Shown: positions 8,296 through 18,052, numbered from the stretch's first letter. The stretch: 46,110 nucleotides of DNA from Polaromonas sp. (GCF_029945895.1 NZ_JAQSDL010000041.1:1-46110); one strand, 5' to 3'. The notes: generated by a model from the letters alone, not told the origin. Translations and numbers: made by a program.

Positions 8296-10833
8296 GTGAA
8301 TGAGGAATCGCCCGCGGGCCTGACCCCGGCCACAGCTGCGCAACGCCTGCGCGACGAGGGTCCCAACGAACTCGGTGTGAGCCAGCGGCGCACCCTGCAG
8401 GGCATGGCCTGGGAGGTGGTGCGCGAGCCGATGTTCCTGCTGCTGCTGGGCGCCGGCGCGATCTACCTCGCCATGGGAGACGCGCATGAGGCATTGATCC
8501 TGCTCGGCTTTGTGGTCATCATCATGACCACCACCGTTTTGCAGGAGCGTCGCACCGACAACGCCCTGGAGGCTCTGCGCGACCTGTCCAGCCCGCGGGC
8601 CCTGGTGCTACGTGGCGGCGAGACGCTGCGCATCCCTGGACGGGAGGTGGTGCGCGAAGACGTACTCCTGCTGGCCGAGGGCGACCGCGTGCCTGCCGAC
8701 GGCGAGCTGCTGCAGGCGCATGAGCTGGCAACGGACGAGTCCATGCTCACGGGGGAGTCCGAAGCGGTGGCCAAGCAACTGCCTGGAGAGCGGGTGTTCG
8801 CCGGCACGCTGGTGGTCAGGGGACAGGGCCTCATGCGCGTGACAGCCACCGGACGCCGAACCGAACTGGGGCGCATCGGCCAGTCGCTGCAGACCATTGA
8901 ATTGCAGGCATCGCCCCTGCGTGAAGAAGTGGCGCGACTGACACGCCGTCTGGTGGTTATCGGCCTGTCTCTGTGCCTGGCGCTGTCCCTGCTCTTCTGG
9001 GCGCTGCGCGGCGGCTGGCTTGACGCGCTCCTGGCCGGCATCACCCTGGCCATGGGCATTCTGCCGCAGGAACTGCCGGTCATCATGATCGTGTTTCTGG
9101 CGCTGGCCGCGCGCCGCCTGGCCGCTCAGCAGGTGCTGACGCGGCGACTCAACGCCATCGAGACCCTGGGGCAGACCACCGTGCTGTGCGTCGACAAGAC
9201 CGGCACCCTGACCGAAAACCGCATGGCCGTGGCGGCCCTCGCCGTCGGCGAGCAGACACTGGACCTGCGGGATCTGGCGCCAGCAGGTCTGCCTGAAGCC
9301 TTTCATGAACTGCTTGAATACGCCGTGCTGGCCAGCGAGATCGATCCGCACGACCCGATGGAGCGGGCCCTGCACGCGCTGGCCGCCGCACAGCTGGAGG
9401 GCAGCGGCCACCTGCATCCGCAGTGGACGCTGGCACGGGAATACGAACTGTCGCCCCAGCTCCTTGCCATGAGCCACTTGTGGCGCAACAGCACGCTTGC
9501 GGACGACGTCGTCGCCACCAAGGGGGCGCCGGAAGCGGTGGCTGCGCTGTGCCACCTGACCGATGTCCGTCGGGACCGGCTCGCTGCGCAGGCGGCGCGC
9601 ATGGCCGATAGCGGCCTGCGTGTGCTGGGCGTGGCGCGGGCCCGCCACCACAACACCGGCGGCGGCTGGCCGGACAGGCAGCACGACTTCGATTTCGAGT
9701 GGGTGGGGCTGGTCGGTCTGGCCGACCCCCTGCGGGCCGAGGTGCCTGCGGCCGTGGCAGAGTGCCGGCGCGCCGGCATCCGGGTGGTGATGATCACGGG
9801 CGACCACCCGCGCACCGCTGCGGCCATCGCGGCCCAAGCCGGCATCGAAAGTACCTCCGTGCTGACGGGCGACGACATCGCCGCCATGGAGGAACCTGCG
9901 CTGGCACACAGGGTGGCGTCGGTCAACATCTTCGCTCGCGTCAAGCCACAGCAGAAACTGGCGATCGTGCAAGCCCTGAAAGCCCAGGGCGAGGTGGTGG
10001 CCATGACCGGGGACGGGGTCAACGATGCACCCGCGCTCAAGGCGGCACACATCGGCATCGCCATGGGTCAACGCGGTACCGACGTGGCGCGTGAAGCCGC
10101 TGCGCTGGTGCTGCTGCATGACGATTTTTCCTCCATCGTGCAGGCCATCCACCGGGGACGCCGTACTTTCGCCAACCTGCGCCAGGCGATGGTCTACACG
10201 CTGGCGGTCCATGTGCCCATCGTGGGCCTGGCCTTGCTGCCGGTACTGTTCGGTCTGCCGCTGGTGCTGGCACCGCTGCACATTGCCTTTCTGGAGCTGG
10301 TCATCGATCCGGCGTGCTCACTCGTGTTTGAGGCCGAGGAAGGCGCCGACGATCTGATGGCGCAACCGCCCCGCCGGATCGCCGAGCCCCTGCTGTCGGG
10401 GTGGCATGTCGCCTTGAGCCTGATTCAGGGTGGGCTGGTCATGGCCGTGGTGGTCGGCCTGTATGCCTGGACACTGGTGCAGGACGTGCCGGCCGGCATG
10501 GCCAGCACGGCGGCCTTTGTGGTGCTGGTGACGGCCAACGCAGCGCTGATCGTGCCCAGCCGGTCCAGCCTGAGCAAGTGGCGCAGCCTGTGGTCCGGCT
10601 TCACGCCGGTCAGCCTCTGGGTGCTGGGGGGTACCCTGCTAGCGTTGACGGCGATCACCACCGCGCCGCCGCTGACCCGGGCCTTCGGGTTTGCACCGCT
10701 GGCTGCGGCTGACTGGCTGGCCGCGCTGGCCGTCGGCCTGAGCCTGCTGGTGCCCTTGCACCTGATTAAAACCGTGCTGCCTGTCCGCAGCCGGCCGATG
10801 GGCCCTCCGGGAAAGCAGGCGCCCGGGCCGTGA
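8296..10833 (+). CDS. Cation-transporting P-type ATPase (P2-like)
   Basis: 845 residues from a GTG start. The actuator domain has TGES (152-155). Phosphorylated Asp is D300 in VLCVDKTGTLTEN. The hinge motif is MTGDGVNDAPALKAA. The C-terminus has six helices, including FLELVIDPACSLVFEAEEG, typical of bacterial P2 pumps. The TM4 motif reads ILPQELPVI (residues 257-261 PQELP). Calcium pumps have PEGLP and relatives I recall have PEEFP/PEELP, so the first acidic position is Gln here. The ion is not predictable. The GTG is only 150 bp after the b561 stop, and no other ribosome site is obvious. Confidence 0.92.
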   Translation: MNEESPAGLTPATAAQRLRDEGPNELGVSQRRTLQGMAWEVVREPMFLLLLGAGAIYLAMGDAHEALILLGFVVIIMTTTVLQERRTDNALEALRDLSSPRALVLRGGETLRIPGREVVREDVLLLAEGDRVPADGELLQAHELATDESMLTGESEAVAKQLPGERVFAGTLVVRGQGLMRVTATGRRTELGRIGQSLQTIELQASPLREEVARLTRRLVVIGLSLCLALSLLFWALRGGWLDALLAGITLAMGILPQELPVIMIVFLALAARRLAAQQVLTRRLNAIETLGQTTVLCVDKTGTLTENRMAVAALAVGEQTLDLRDLAPAGLPEAFHELLEYAVLASEIDPHDPMERALHALAAAQLEGSGHLHPQWTLAREYELSPQLLAMSHLWRNSTLADDVVATKGAPEAVAALCHLTDVRRDRLAAQAARMADSGLRVLGVARARHHNTGGGWPDRQHDFDFEWVGLVGLADPLRAEVPAAVAECRRAGIRVVMITGDHPRTAAAIAAQAGIESTSVLTGDDIAAMEEPALAHRVASVNIFARVKPQQKLAIVQALKAQGEVVAMTGDGVNDAPALKAAHIGIAMGQRGTDVAREAAALVLLHDDFSSIVQAIHRGRRTFANLRQAMVYTLAVHVPIVGLALLPVLFGLPLVLAPLHIAFLELVIDPACSLVFEAEEGADDLMAQPPRRIAEPLLSGWHVALSLIQGGLVMAVVVGLYAWTLVQDVPAGMASTAAFVVLVTANAALIVPSRSSLSKWRSLWSGFTPVSLWVLGGTLLALTAITTAPPLTRAFGFAPLAAADWLAALAVGLSLLVPLHLIKTVLPVRSRPMGPPGKQAPGP

Positions 10834-10851
10834 TCTCCGACTTCGGCCCAC

Positions 10852-11016
10852 TCAGGTCATATGGCGCGGAGCACCGGATTCGGCGGCCACCGGGTCGCCA
10901 GGGTGATGCCCCAAGGTGTAGGGAATGGAAACAAAGGCCATCATCGCCACCAGAAAAACCGCCGGCAGGACGATGCGCACCATTGAAAATATGAAAGCCC
11001 TGAGATCCTGATTCAT
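10852..11016 (-). CDS. Small membrane protein of unknown function (54 aa)
   Basis: Reading from the ATG at 11016 gives 54 residues: MNQDLRAFIFSMVRIV, a single hydrophobic helix (LPAVFLVAMMAFVSIPY) and a short soluble tail with a GHHPGDP motif, ending TGA at 10852. GGAG lies eight bases before the start, a good ribosome site. I do not recognise a named family. A small membrane subunit beside redox or transport genes is plausible. It converges on the P-type ATPase, ending 18 bp after that gene's stop. Confidence 0.6.
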   Translation of the reverse strand: MNQDLRAFIFSMVRIVLPAVFLVAMMAFVSIPYTLGHHPGDPVAAESGAPRHMT

Positions 11017-11209
11017 GATGAACTCCGTTGTAGCGGCTCAATATCAAGCCGCAAACGAATGATGAGGGTCGGCGCATGAACACGACCTGAACGGATCATT
11101 CCGCAAGAACTTTCCCGTCATGCTTGCCGGACGCCAGTCGCCATCCCCGGCACATCGGCGGAAAACAACTCAACGGTCCAGCGAATCGCACCGGCTCTAA
11201 ACTCAAGCC

Positions 11210-13030
11210 ATGCACATCCTCTGGACCTACCTGCGCCCGCACCGTACCCTGGCAGTGCTGGCACTGGTGCTGGCGGCCATCAGCCAGGTGCTGGCGCTGG
11301 TTGACCCGATCATTTTCGGCAAGATCATCGACGGCTACGCGGTCGGCCACCCCGGCATGTCCGATGAGGAGCGGGTCTCGGGCGTGCTCTGGCTGCTGGG
11401 CCTGGCGGTGGTGGTCGCCGTGGTGTCGCGGCTGGCCAAGGCGCTGCAGGAGTATGCGACGCGGCTGGTGGTGCAGCGCTTCGGCACACAGATCTTCAAC
11501 GACGGCCTGCGCCAGGTACTGCGCCTGAAGTTCCAGGAGTTCGAGGACCTGCGCAGCGGGGAGACCCTGTCGCTGCTGCAGAAAGTGCGCGCGGACTGCG
11601 AACGTTTCATCAACACCTTCATCAACACCGTGTTTGCCGCGCTGGTCGGCATGGGCTTTCTCTGCTGGTATGCCATCACCACCCACTGGCTGCTGGTGCC
11701 GGTGTTCCTGGTCGGCGTGCTGGTGATGGGCGGGCTGACCGGGCTGCTGAGCCGCGAGATCAAGACGCAGCAGCGCTCCATCGTGCGCGAGACCAACCGC
11801 AATTCGGGCTTTATTGCGGAGTCGCTGCGCAACATCGAGCTGATCAAGAGCCTGGGCCTGACCTTCACCGAGATCCGGCGCCTGCAGACACAGACCCTGC
11901 AGGTCTTCGCGCTCGAGATGCGCAAGGTCAAACGCATCCGCCTGTTGTCCTTCCTGCAGGGCACAACGCTGAGCCTGCTCAAGCTCGGCATCCTGTTTGC
12001 CCTGTTGTGGCTGATCTTCCGCGACGTGCTGAGCACCGGCGAGCTGATCGCCATGCAGTTCATCTCGGTGGCGATTTTTGCGCCCCTGCAGGACCTCGGC
12101 AACGTGATCGTCGCCTGGCGCGAGGTCGAGGCTTCGTTGCTGAACTTCGACGCGTTGATGAAAAAACCGGTGGAGCGACGGCCCGAGTCGCCGCAGGACA
12201 TCGGACCCGTCACGCACCTGCGCTTTGCCAAGGTCAGCTTCCGGCACAAGGGCGCACCCGACAACGCGCTGGAGGACATCTCGTTTTCCGCCGGCCTGGG
12301 CGACACCATCGCGTTTGTGGGCCCGTCCGGCTCGGGCAAATCCACGCTGGTCAAGCTGCTGGTGGGCCTGTACACACCGGCCGGCGGCGAGGTCTTCTAC
12401 AACGACATCTCCACGCGCGAGTTGCGCTACAACGAGGCGCGCCGGCAGATTGGTTTTGTGACGCAGGAGACACACCTGTTTGCCGGCACCATCCGCGACA
12501 ACATGCAGTTCGTGAAGGCCGACGCCACCGATGCGGAGATTGTGGCGGCGATGGAGCAGGCGTCCTGCGCCTACCTGCTGGACAAGTCCCCCGAGGGCCT
12601 GGACACACAGATCGGCGAGATGGGCACCAAGTTGTCCGGCGGTGAAAAGCAGCGCCTGTCGATTGCGCGCGCCCTGATCCGTCAGCCGCGCCTGCTGATT
12701 TTCGACGAGGCCACCTCAGCACTCGACTCCATCACCGAAGAACAGATCACCGACACCGTGCGGCGCGTGTCGGCGCGTAGCAGCCAGATCACGCTGCTGA
12801 TCGCGCACCGGCTCTCGACCATCATGCATGCCAACACCATCTTCGTGCTGGAAAAGGGACGCATCGTGGAAAGCGGCAACCACGCCGCGTTGCTGGAGCG
12901 CAAGGGCCTGTACTACGCGATGTGGCGCCAGCAGATCGGCGAACGACCGGACCCGCGCCGCGCCCTGGAGCCGTTGCCGGAAGAAGAAAAAGATGACGTT
13001 CTGTCGCCTCCGGATGCTATGGATATATGA
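11210..13030 (+). CDS. ABC transporter, fused permease and ATPase (exporter type)
   Basis: 606 residues. A six-helix exporter membrane domain (about 15-315) is followed by a nucleotide-binding domain with Walker A GPSGSGKST (371-379), Q-loop FVTQETHLF, signature LSGGEKQRLSIARAL (from 475), Walker B LLIFDEATSALD and H-loop IAHRLSTI. This is the MsbA/HlyB-like half-transporter layout, acting as a homodimer. The substrate is unknown. The last five codons (DAMDI) and the TGA are read from family-2 repeat copy 2, so the C-terminus was set by the repeat. No partner genes lie on the same strand. Confidence 0.93.
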   Translation: MHILWTYLRPHRTLAVLALVLAAISQVLALVDPIIFGKIIDGYAVGHPGMSDEERVSGVLWLLGLAVVVAVVSRLAKALQEYATRLVVQRFGTQIFNDGLRQVLRLKFQEFEDLRSGETLSLLQKVRADCERFINTFINTVFAALVGMGFLCWYAITTHWLLVPVFLVGVLVMGGLTGLLSREIKTQQRSIVRETNRNSGFIAESLRNIELIKSLGLTFTEIRRLQTQTLQVFALEMRKVKRIRLLSFLQGTTLSLLKLGILFALLWLIFRDVLSTGELIAMQFISVAIFAPLQDLGNVIVAWREVEASLLNFDALMKKPVERRPESPQDIGPVTHLRFAKVSFRHKGAPDNALEDISFSAGLGDTIAFVGPSGSGKSTLVKLLVGLYTPAGGEVFYNDISTRELRYNEARRQIGFVTQETHLFAGTIRDNMQFVKADATDAEIVAAMEQASCAYLLDKSPEGLDTQIGEMGTKLSGGEKQRLSIARALIRQPRLLIFDEATSALDSITEEQITDTVRRVSARSSQITLLIAHRLSTIMHANTIFVLEKGRIVESGNHAALLERKGLYYAMWRQQIGERPDPRRALEPLPEEEKDDVLSPPDAMDI

Positions 13031-13073
13031 GCTATTAGCGCCCATTTCACAAGGGCTGAAGCCGATTTTTATT
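13016..13073 (+). repeat. Family-2 short interspersed element, copy 2
   Basis: The 19-nt arm GCTATGGATATATGAGCTA is followed by TTAGCGCCC, a 9-nt spacer, then GGGCTGAAGCC and a T-rich end. GCCC (13040-13043) pairs with GGGC (13053-13056). It overlaps the end of the ABC exporter gene, supplying its last codons and stop, and ends about 20 bp before the convergent gntR stop. The terminal hairpin with T5 probably stops transcription of the exporter. Confidence 0.78.
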
Positions 13074-13095
13074 CTGATTTTGCGGGCGAATGCGC

Positions 13096-13824
13096 CTACC
13101 GAACCGCCTGGCCCAGCTGGCGTGCCAGGTGCACCTGGTGCAGCGTGATCTTCCGCACCTCGGCCTGGCTGGCCTGAATGTGGGCGCGCAGTAGCAGGGC
13201 TGCCTGGTCGCCGCGCCGGCGCTGGATCGCCTTGAGGATCTTGGCGTGTTCTTCATAGGTTGCATCGATGCGCGGCTGCTTGGTGAAGTCGAGCCGGCGG
13301 ATCACGCGGATGCGTTCGGTCACGTCGCGGTGCACGCGGGCCATCTCGGCATTGCCGGCCGCCGCCACCAGTGCGCAGTGAAAGGCCTCGTCCCACTGCG
13401 CGACCTGAACGGTGTCGCTGCTGCGCTGCTCGGGGCTGACCAGCCAGATCGCGGCCAGGTCATCCAGCAGCGCCGGGTTGACCTTCAGGGCGTCTTCACA
13501 CAGGCGATGTGCGGCGGTGGTTTCCAGCACCATGCGCAGGTCATAAAGCTCTTCGAACTGGTTGAAGTCAAAGGGCAACACGCGCCAGCCACTGCGAAAC
13601 AACACCTCGACAAAACCTTCGTGCTGCAGACGGAACAGGGCCTGGCGCACCGGTGTGCGCGACACACCCAGGCGTTCGCTGATTTCAGTTTCGGTGAAGC
13701 GGTCACCCGGCACCAGCTTGAACTCGGACACGTCGCGCTTGAGCTGTTCGTACACCTCGTCGGCGCGCGAGCGGTGGGCGGCGGCCTCGACGAGGGCAGG
13801 CAAAGGGCGGGCAGCGGTGTGCAT
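13096..13824 (-). CDS. GntR family transcriptional regulator (FCD subfamily)
   Basis: 242 residues. The N-terminal winged helix (about 20-90) reads DEVYEQLKRDVSEFKLVPGDRFTETEISERLGVSRTPVRQAL in adjoining motifs. The all-alpha FCD ligand domain (about 95-225) begins FEELYDLRMVLETTAAH and has metal-site-like histidines in WDEAFHCALVAAAGN and TYEEHAKIL. It lies last in the row of nitrogen-scavenging genes, 9 bp after the hydrolase stop. It probably controls that cluster: a TTGT/ACAA site of the kind FCD regulators bind lies upstream of atzF. The effector could be a pathway intermediate, which is inference. Confidence 0.92.
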   Translation of the reverse strand: MHTAARPLPALVEAAAHRSRADEVYEQLKRDVSEFKLVPGDRFTETEISERLGVSRTPVRQALFRLQHEGFVEVLFRSGWRVLPFDFNQFEELYDLRMVLETTAAHRLCEDALKVNPALLDDLAAIWLVSPEQRSSDTVQVAQWDEAFHCALVAAAGNAEMARVHRDVTERIRVIRRLDFTKQPRIDATYEEHAKILKAIQRRRGDQAALLLRAHIQASQAEVRKITLHQVHLARQLGQAVR

Positions 13825-13833
13825 GGCGGAACT

Positions 13834-14502
13834 CTAGCAGTCTTGCAGCAAAGCCAGCAGTTGGGCGCTGGCAGCGGTCCAGCCAACAATGGCGCCCTGC
13901 GCCCGCACCATCTCCACCGCCGCCGCCCTGAAGGCCGGGAAGTAACTCTCGGTGCAGTCTTCCAGCAGCAGGCTGTCGTAGCCGCGGTCGTTGGCTTCGC
14001 GCATGGAAGTCTGCACGCAGACTTCGGTGGTGACCCCCATGAACAGCAGGTGCGTGATGCCTTCCTGCTGCAGCAGCTCGTGCAGCGGTGTGGCGTAGAA
14101 CGCGCCCTTGCCGGGTTTGTCGATAACGATCTCGCCGGCCAGCGGTGCCAGCGCGGCAATGATCTGGTTGCCCGGCTCACCGGTGATCAGGATGCGGCCC
14201 ATCGTCCCCATGTCGCCGATACGCAGCGAAGGATTGCCGCGGTTGCGCTTGGCAGGCGGGCAATCGGACAGGTCCGCCCGGTGCGCTTCCCGGGTGTGCA
14301 CCACGAGGCCGCCGGCGCTGCGCCAGGCTTCGAGCACCGCCTGGCAGGCCGGCACGATGGCCTGCAACAGCGAGACATTGTTGCCCAGCGACTCGCCAAA
14401 ACCACCGGGCTCGATGAAGTCGCGCTGCATGTCGATGATGACGAGTGCCGTTGACTTCATCTCGAAGTCGTAGGGGAGGGGTTGGGCCTGGGTTAGTTGC
14501 AT
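13834..14502 (-). CDS. Isochorismatase-like cysteine hydrolase (possible triuret/guanylurea-type amidohydrolase)
   Basis: 222 residues from the ATG at 14502. The frame extends upstream, but the family starts near here. The catalytic triad of the isochorismatase-like fold is present: D24 (VIIDMQRDF), K129 ([11 protein letters not shown]) and C162 ([19 protein letters not shown]), with the cis-peptide VTTE. It is a paralogue of the neighbouring BiuH and shares the substrate-loop features [15 protein letters not shown] and [10 protein letters not shown]. The known members of this subgroup are biuret, triuret and guanylurea hydrolases. Its shorter N-terminus and altered loop suggest a substrate other than biuret. 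Triuret would fit the neighbouring AtzE/AtzG and AtzF, but that is inference. Confidence 0.85.
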   Translation of the reverse strand: MQLTQAQPLPYDFEMKSTALVIIDMQRDFIEPGGFGESLGNNVSLLQAIVPACQAVLEAWRSAGGLVVHTREAHRADLSDCPPAKRNRGNPSLRIGDMGTMGRILITGEPGNQIIAALAPLAGEIVIDKPGKGAFYATPLHELLQQEGITHLLFMGVTTEVCVQTSMREANDRGYDSLLLEDCTESYFPAFRAAAVEMVRAQGAIVGWTAASAQLLALLQDC

Positions 14503-14628
14503 GATGGATTCAGTACGGGTTTCATGCTGCCGCTGGGGGAATTTGCCAGTGCGGGCTGTTGAGATGCTTCGGGCTGGCCGGGGGTTGCCCGGCTTGTTGG
14601 TAAACCACACGCGCTACGAGCAAACCGT

Positions 14629-14651
14629 CTTCGACAGGCTCAGCCCGAACG
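14629..14651. repeat. REP-like short repeat between hydrolase and ABC ATPase genes
   Basis: This 23-bp stretch (CTTCGACAGGCTCAGCCCG then AACG) matches a short sequence I remember as widely scattered in betaproteobacterial genomes. It lies in the 207-bp spacer 14503-14709, which has no gene. I saw no second copy in this window, so the assignment rests on memory. Confidence 0.5.
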
Positions 14652-14709
14652 ATGGATCTGCGCAGGCGTCGGATCCCGCAGTCCGCCGGGGCGAGACCCG
14701 GCCTGCAGC

Positions 14710-16338
14710 TCACACCACCCCCCCTGCCGCAGGCTGATGATGCCCTCCACCCATGTGCGCGCCAAGAACATGCCGCTCGGCATCCGCGGCGGAAGTTTCA
14801 AAAACAATGCGGCCTTCGCTCATCACCACAATGCGGTCAGCCAGCTCGAGCAGTTCGTCCAGGTCCTCACTGACCAGCAGCACGGCGCCGCCCTGCTGCG
14901 CCACGCCTCGCAGGCGGATGTGGATTTCCTTGACGGCGGCAAAGTCCAGGCCAAAAACCGGGTTGGCGGCAATCAGCACATTGATCTCACCATGCAACTC
15001 ACGCGCCAGCACGGCACGCTGCACATTGCCGCCCGACAAGCTGCGGATCGGCGCGTTTTCGCCCTGGGTCTTGATGCCGTAGTCCGTGATCCATGCGCGC
15101 GCACGGCTGCGCCAGTGGCCGAATTGCAATCGGCCGCCGGCGCACAGGGGCGGCCGGTCGAAGTCGCGCAGCGCCATGTTCTCGGCCACGCTGAGATCGC
15201 CGACGCAGGCATTGCGCAACGGCTCTTCGGGCAGGCTGCGCACCTTGAGCCGGTGGTTCTCTTCGCGCGTGGCAGCGTAGGGCTGGCCGTTGACCCGCAC
15301 GGTACCCGCGGCACGTCCGCGCTGGCCGACCAGCGCTTCGACAAGTTCACGCTGGCCGTTGCCGGAGACGCCAGCGATGCCGAGGATCTCGCCGGCGGCG
15401 ACCGCCAGGCTCAGGTCGCGCACAGCCAGCGTGCCGCGGTCGCCCATGACCTGCAGCCCCCCGATTTCCAGAGACACGACGGGCGCTACATAATTTATAG
15501 CTACTGACGCTCGTCCGCTATGGGCTGGAGGCACTTTTTCTTCCATGCCCAGGCTTTCGGGACGGGCCGCAGCCGCATCACCCACCATGGCCTGCGCCAG
15601 CCTTGCAGGGTCGCTCGCCGCGACCGACGTGGTGTGCACCGCCTTGCCGCGGCGCAGCACGGTCACGTCGTCGGCATAGGCCATGACTTCGCGGAACTTG
15701 TGCGTGATGATGAGCACCGTGCACCGTCCGCTGCGCGCGAACTCGCGCACCTGGCCGAGCACCTCGTCGGCTTCCTGCGGCGTCAGCACCGAGGTCGGCT
15801 CATCGAGGATCAGCAGGCGCGGCCGGAGGTAGAGCTGCTTCAGCAACTCGAGCTTCTGCTTTTCTCCCGCCGCCAGTTCCGACGGCCGCGCATCCAGGTC
15901 CAGACGGAACGGCGTGTGCGCAAGAAAAGCCTTGAGTTCATCGCGCTTGGCACGCCAGTTGATCACCGCGGGCAACTGCCCGCCGGCCAGCAGCAGGTTC
16001 TCCGCCACAGTCATGCCCGGCGCCAGCGTGAAGTGCTGGTAGACCATGCCGATGCCCAGGGCGCGCGCCACCACCGGGTTGTCGATCGCCTGCTCGCGGC
16101 CGTCGATCAGGATGCTGCCTTCCGAGGGTCGCTGGAAACCCGCCACACATTTGACCAGCGTACTTTTGCCGGCACCGTTTTCGCCGAGCAGCGCATGCAC
16201 CGTGCCCGGCGCCACCTTCAGACTGACGCTGTCGAGCGCCGTGAAGTTGCCGAAGCGCATGCTCATCCGGTAGGTGTCCAGCGCCAGCGCACCGGTGGCT
16301 GGCGGCAGGCTGCCGATGGCTGCCGCTGCGCGACTCAT
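14710..16338 (-). CDS. BMP-type ABC importer, double ATP-binding protein
   Basis: 542 residues from the ATG at 16338, overlapping the biuH stop by ATGA. Two ATPase domains are in tandem. The first has Walker [25 protein letters not shown] and [15 protein letters not shown]. The second has a degenerate P-loop GVSGNGQRE and signature [15 protein letters not shown]. This is the layout of sugar/nucleoside importers that work with BMP lipoproteins (YufO/NupO-like). The linker (about residues 266-285) is read entirely from family-2 repeat copy 3. With the two permeases and the BMP protein upstream it forms a complete importer. Confidence 0.93.
   Translation of the reverse strand: MSRAAAAIGSLPPATGALALDTYRMSMRFGNFTALDSVSLKVAPGTVHALLGENGAGKSTLVKCVAGFQRPSEGSILIDGREQAIDNPVVARALGIGMVYQHFTLAPGMTVAENLLLAGGQLPAVINWRAKRDELKAFLAHTPFRLDLDARPSELAAGEKQKLELLKQLYLRPRLLILDEPTSVLTPQEADEVLGQVREFARSGRCTVLIITHKFREVMAYADDVTVLRRGKAVHTTSVAASDPARLAQAMVGDAAAARPESLGMEEKVPPAHSGRASVAINYVAPVVSLEIGGLQVMGDRGTLAVRDLSLAVAAGEILGIAGVSGNGQRELVEALVGQRGRAAGTVRVNGQPYAATREENHRLKVRSLPEEPLRNACVGDLSVAENMALRDFDRPPLCAGGRLQFGHWRSRARAWITDYGIKTQGENAPIRSLSGGNVQRAVLARELHGEINVLIAANPVFGLDFAAVKEIHIRLRGVAQQGGAVLLVSEDLDELLELADRIVVMSEGRIVFETSAADAERHVLGAHMGGGHHQPAAGGVV
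15485..15541 (+). repeat. Family-2 short interspersed element, copy 3, inside the ABC ATPase gene
   Basis: GCTACATAATTTATAGCTA, then CTGACGCTC, a 9-nt spacer, then GGGCTGGAGGCAC and T5. It lies antisense within the ATPase gene and is read through in frame as a [17 protein letters not shown] peptide joining the two ATPase domains. The AT-rich arm gives codons unlike the surrounding GC-rich ones. Confidence 0.8.
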
Positions 16339-17030
16339 GGCATGGCCAGTGCATCCAGCACCGCCTTTGACACCGCATGGGCGCCGAACACACCGCCCTG
16401 CATGGTGATCATCTTCAGCGCCGCCGCGTGGTTGCCGGCGTCGGTGGCAGCGGTGCAGTCCGACAGCAGCAGGCATTCGAAGCCGCGGTCGTTGGCGTCG
16501 CGCATCGTGGTGTGCACACACACGTCGGTGGTGATGCCGGTAAGAATCAGGTTGCGGATGCCGCGCGTGTGCAGCACCATCTCGAGATCGGTGGCGTAGA
16601 ACGATCCCTTGCCGGGCTTGTCGATCACCACCTCGCCGGGCAGCGGCGCCAGCTCGGGAATGATTTCCCAGCCCGGTTCACCACGCACCAGGATGCGGCC
16701 ACAGGGTCCGTCGTCGCCGATGCCCACACCGTTCGTGCCGATCTGGCGCGAGCGCCAGCGTTTGTTGGCCGGCAGGTCCGACAGGTCGGGCCGATGGCCC
16801 TCGCGCGTGTGGATGAGGGGGTAACCTGCGCCGCGCATGGCGGCCATCAGGATCCTGAGTGGCTCGATCGGCGCACGTGTCAGCGAGATGTCGTAGCCCA
16901 TCTTGTCGACGTAGCCGCCTTCGCCGCAGAAATCGACCTGCATGTCGATCACGACAAGCGCGGTGTTGCCGGGCAGCAGGTCACCGTTCCAGGGCCAGGC
17001 GTAGGGGTTGGCGTTGACAAAGCGTGTCAT
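16335..17030 (-). CDS. biuH: Biuret amidohydrolase (isochorismatase-like family)
   Basis: 231 residues from the ATG at 17030, chosen because AAGGAG lies nine bases upstream; an ATG six bases earlier is too close to it. The sequence closely follows the Rhizobium biuret hydrolase as I remember it: [52 protein letters not shown] [24 protein letters not shown] and [19 protein letters not shown]. The triad D29, K138, C171 matches D36, K142, C175 there after gaps. The reaction is biuret to allophanate plus ammonia, feeding AtzF. It overlaps the ABC ATPase gene by 4 bp and follows amiF. Confidence 0.88.
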   Translation of the reverse strand: MTRFVNANPYAWPWNGDLLPGNTALVVIDMQVDFCGEGGYVDKMGYDISLTRAPIEPLRILMAAMRGAGYPLIHTREGHRPDLSDLPANKRWRSRQIGTNGVGIGDDGPCGRILVRGEPGWEIIPELAPLPGEVVIDKPGKGSFYATDLEMVLHTRGIRNLILTGITTDVCVHTTMRDANDRGFECLLLSDCTAATDAGNHAAALKMITMQGGVFGAHAVSKAVLDALAMP

Positions 17031-17046
17031 GGCCATGTTCTCCTTT

Positions 17047-18036
17047 TCAGGCCTTGTAGCTGCGCGTCGGCGCATCGAAACCGCAGGAGCTCCCGTCGGT
17101 CACCTCCACCGTCCAGGGAAGCTGGTAAGTGCCGACCATCATGTCGCGCATGTAGGTGTAGGGGCAGTCCTGGGCGCCGCCCTTCACCGCCACGTAACCG
17201 CGGTGGTAGAGCTGGTAGATGTTGTTTTCCACGCCCCAGCCGCTGCGGGCCTCCCGCACCAGGTCGGGCCGCACTTCGGCCGTGATGATTTCGTCGGGCC
17301 GCCCGCCGCCTTCGACCAGCACCGTGCCATCGAAGTTGCAGAACATGCCCTCGCCCATGGAGTCAAAGGTGCCGTCGCTGCCGCACATGCAGACGTTGGC
17401 GGTGATCGCCAGGTTACAGAAGGCGTTGGCCTGGTTGGTGATCTTCCAGCTGTGGCGGATGGGCGCGGTGTAACCCGCAGTACGGATGATGATTTCGGCA
17501 CCCTTGTAGGCGGCCTCGCGCGCCATCTCGGGGAACATGCCGTCGTGGCAGATGATGAGCGCCAGCTTGCTGCCGTTCGGGCCGTCGCAGACGGGAATGC
17601 CCAGGTTGCCCGGTTCCCAGGGCTCGACCGGGACCCACGGATGCAGTTTGCGGTAATACAGCTTGATCGCACCGGTGTCGTCGATGATCAGCCCGCTGTT
17701 GTAGGGGTTGCCGCCGGGGTTGCCCTCCATGATGGAGAAACATCCCCAGATGCGGTTGTCCACACAGGCCTGCTTGAAGGCCGCCACTTCGGGGCCATCG
17801 AGCGACACCATCAGTTCGGGCGCGATCGACATCGACAGGCCGTGCAGCGAATATTCCGGAAACACCACGAGGTCCATGGTGGCCTGGTTGCGCCTGGCCT
17901 TGGCCACCATGTCGCAGATGCGCTGCGTCTGCGCAGCGAGCTGCGCCGGTGTCTCGACCACCGGCAGCTGCAACTGCACCAGGCCCAAGACCACGCCATG
18001 TTTCGATTTGTTGAGTCCGCCGAGGCCTGTCATCAT
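17047..18036 (-). CDS. amiF: Formamidase (nitrilase superfamily)
   Basis: 329 residues, close to the Helicobacter AmiF length. It hydrolyses formamide to formate and ammonia. The nitrilase triad is E61 (FPEYSLHG), K130 ([17 protein letters not shown]) and C163 ([12 protein letters not shown]). AmiF hallmarks are [10 protein letters not shown] at the start, [28 protein letters not shown] and [20 protein letters not shown]. It lies 16 bp after the second BMP-type permease and 16 bp before biuH, so it is in the same transcript. Why a formamide enzyme sits with biuret genes is not obvious; it may release extra ammonia from a related amide. Confidence 0.92.
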   Translation of the reverse strand: MMTGLGGLNKSKHGVVLGLVQLQLPVVETPAQLAAQTQRICDMVAKARRNQATMDLVVFPEYSLHGLSMSIAPELMVSLDGPEVAAFKQACVDNRIWGCFSIMEGNPGGNPYNSGLIIDDTGAIKLYYRKLHPWVPVEPWEPGNLGIPVCDGPNGSKLALIICHDGMFPEMAREAAYKGAEIIIRTAGYTAPIRHSWKITNQANAFCNLAITANVCMCGSDGTFDSMGEGMFCNFDGTVLVEGGGRPDEIITAEVRPDLVREARSGWGVENNIYQLYHRGYVAVKGGAQDCPYTYMRDMMVGTYQLPWTVEVTDGSSCGFDAPTRSYKA

Positions 18037-18052
18037 GTTTCCTTGCTTGTGT

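Noticed and set aside
8608..10281. 557-codon open frame on the minus strand
   Set aside because: Antisense shadow of the P-type ATPase, which has all family motifs.
11096..12475. 459-codon open frame on the minus strand
   Set aside because: Antisense shadow of the ABC exporter; Gln/His/Arg-rich with no motif.
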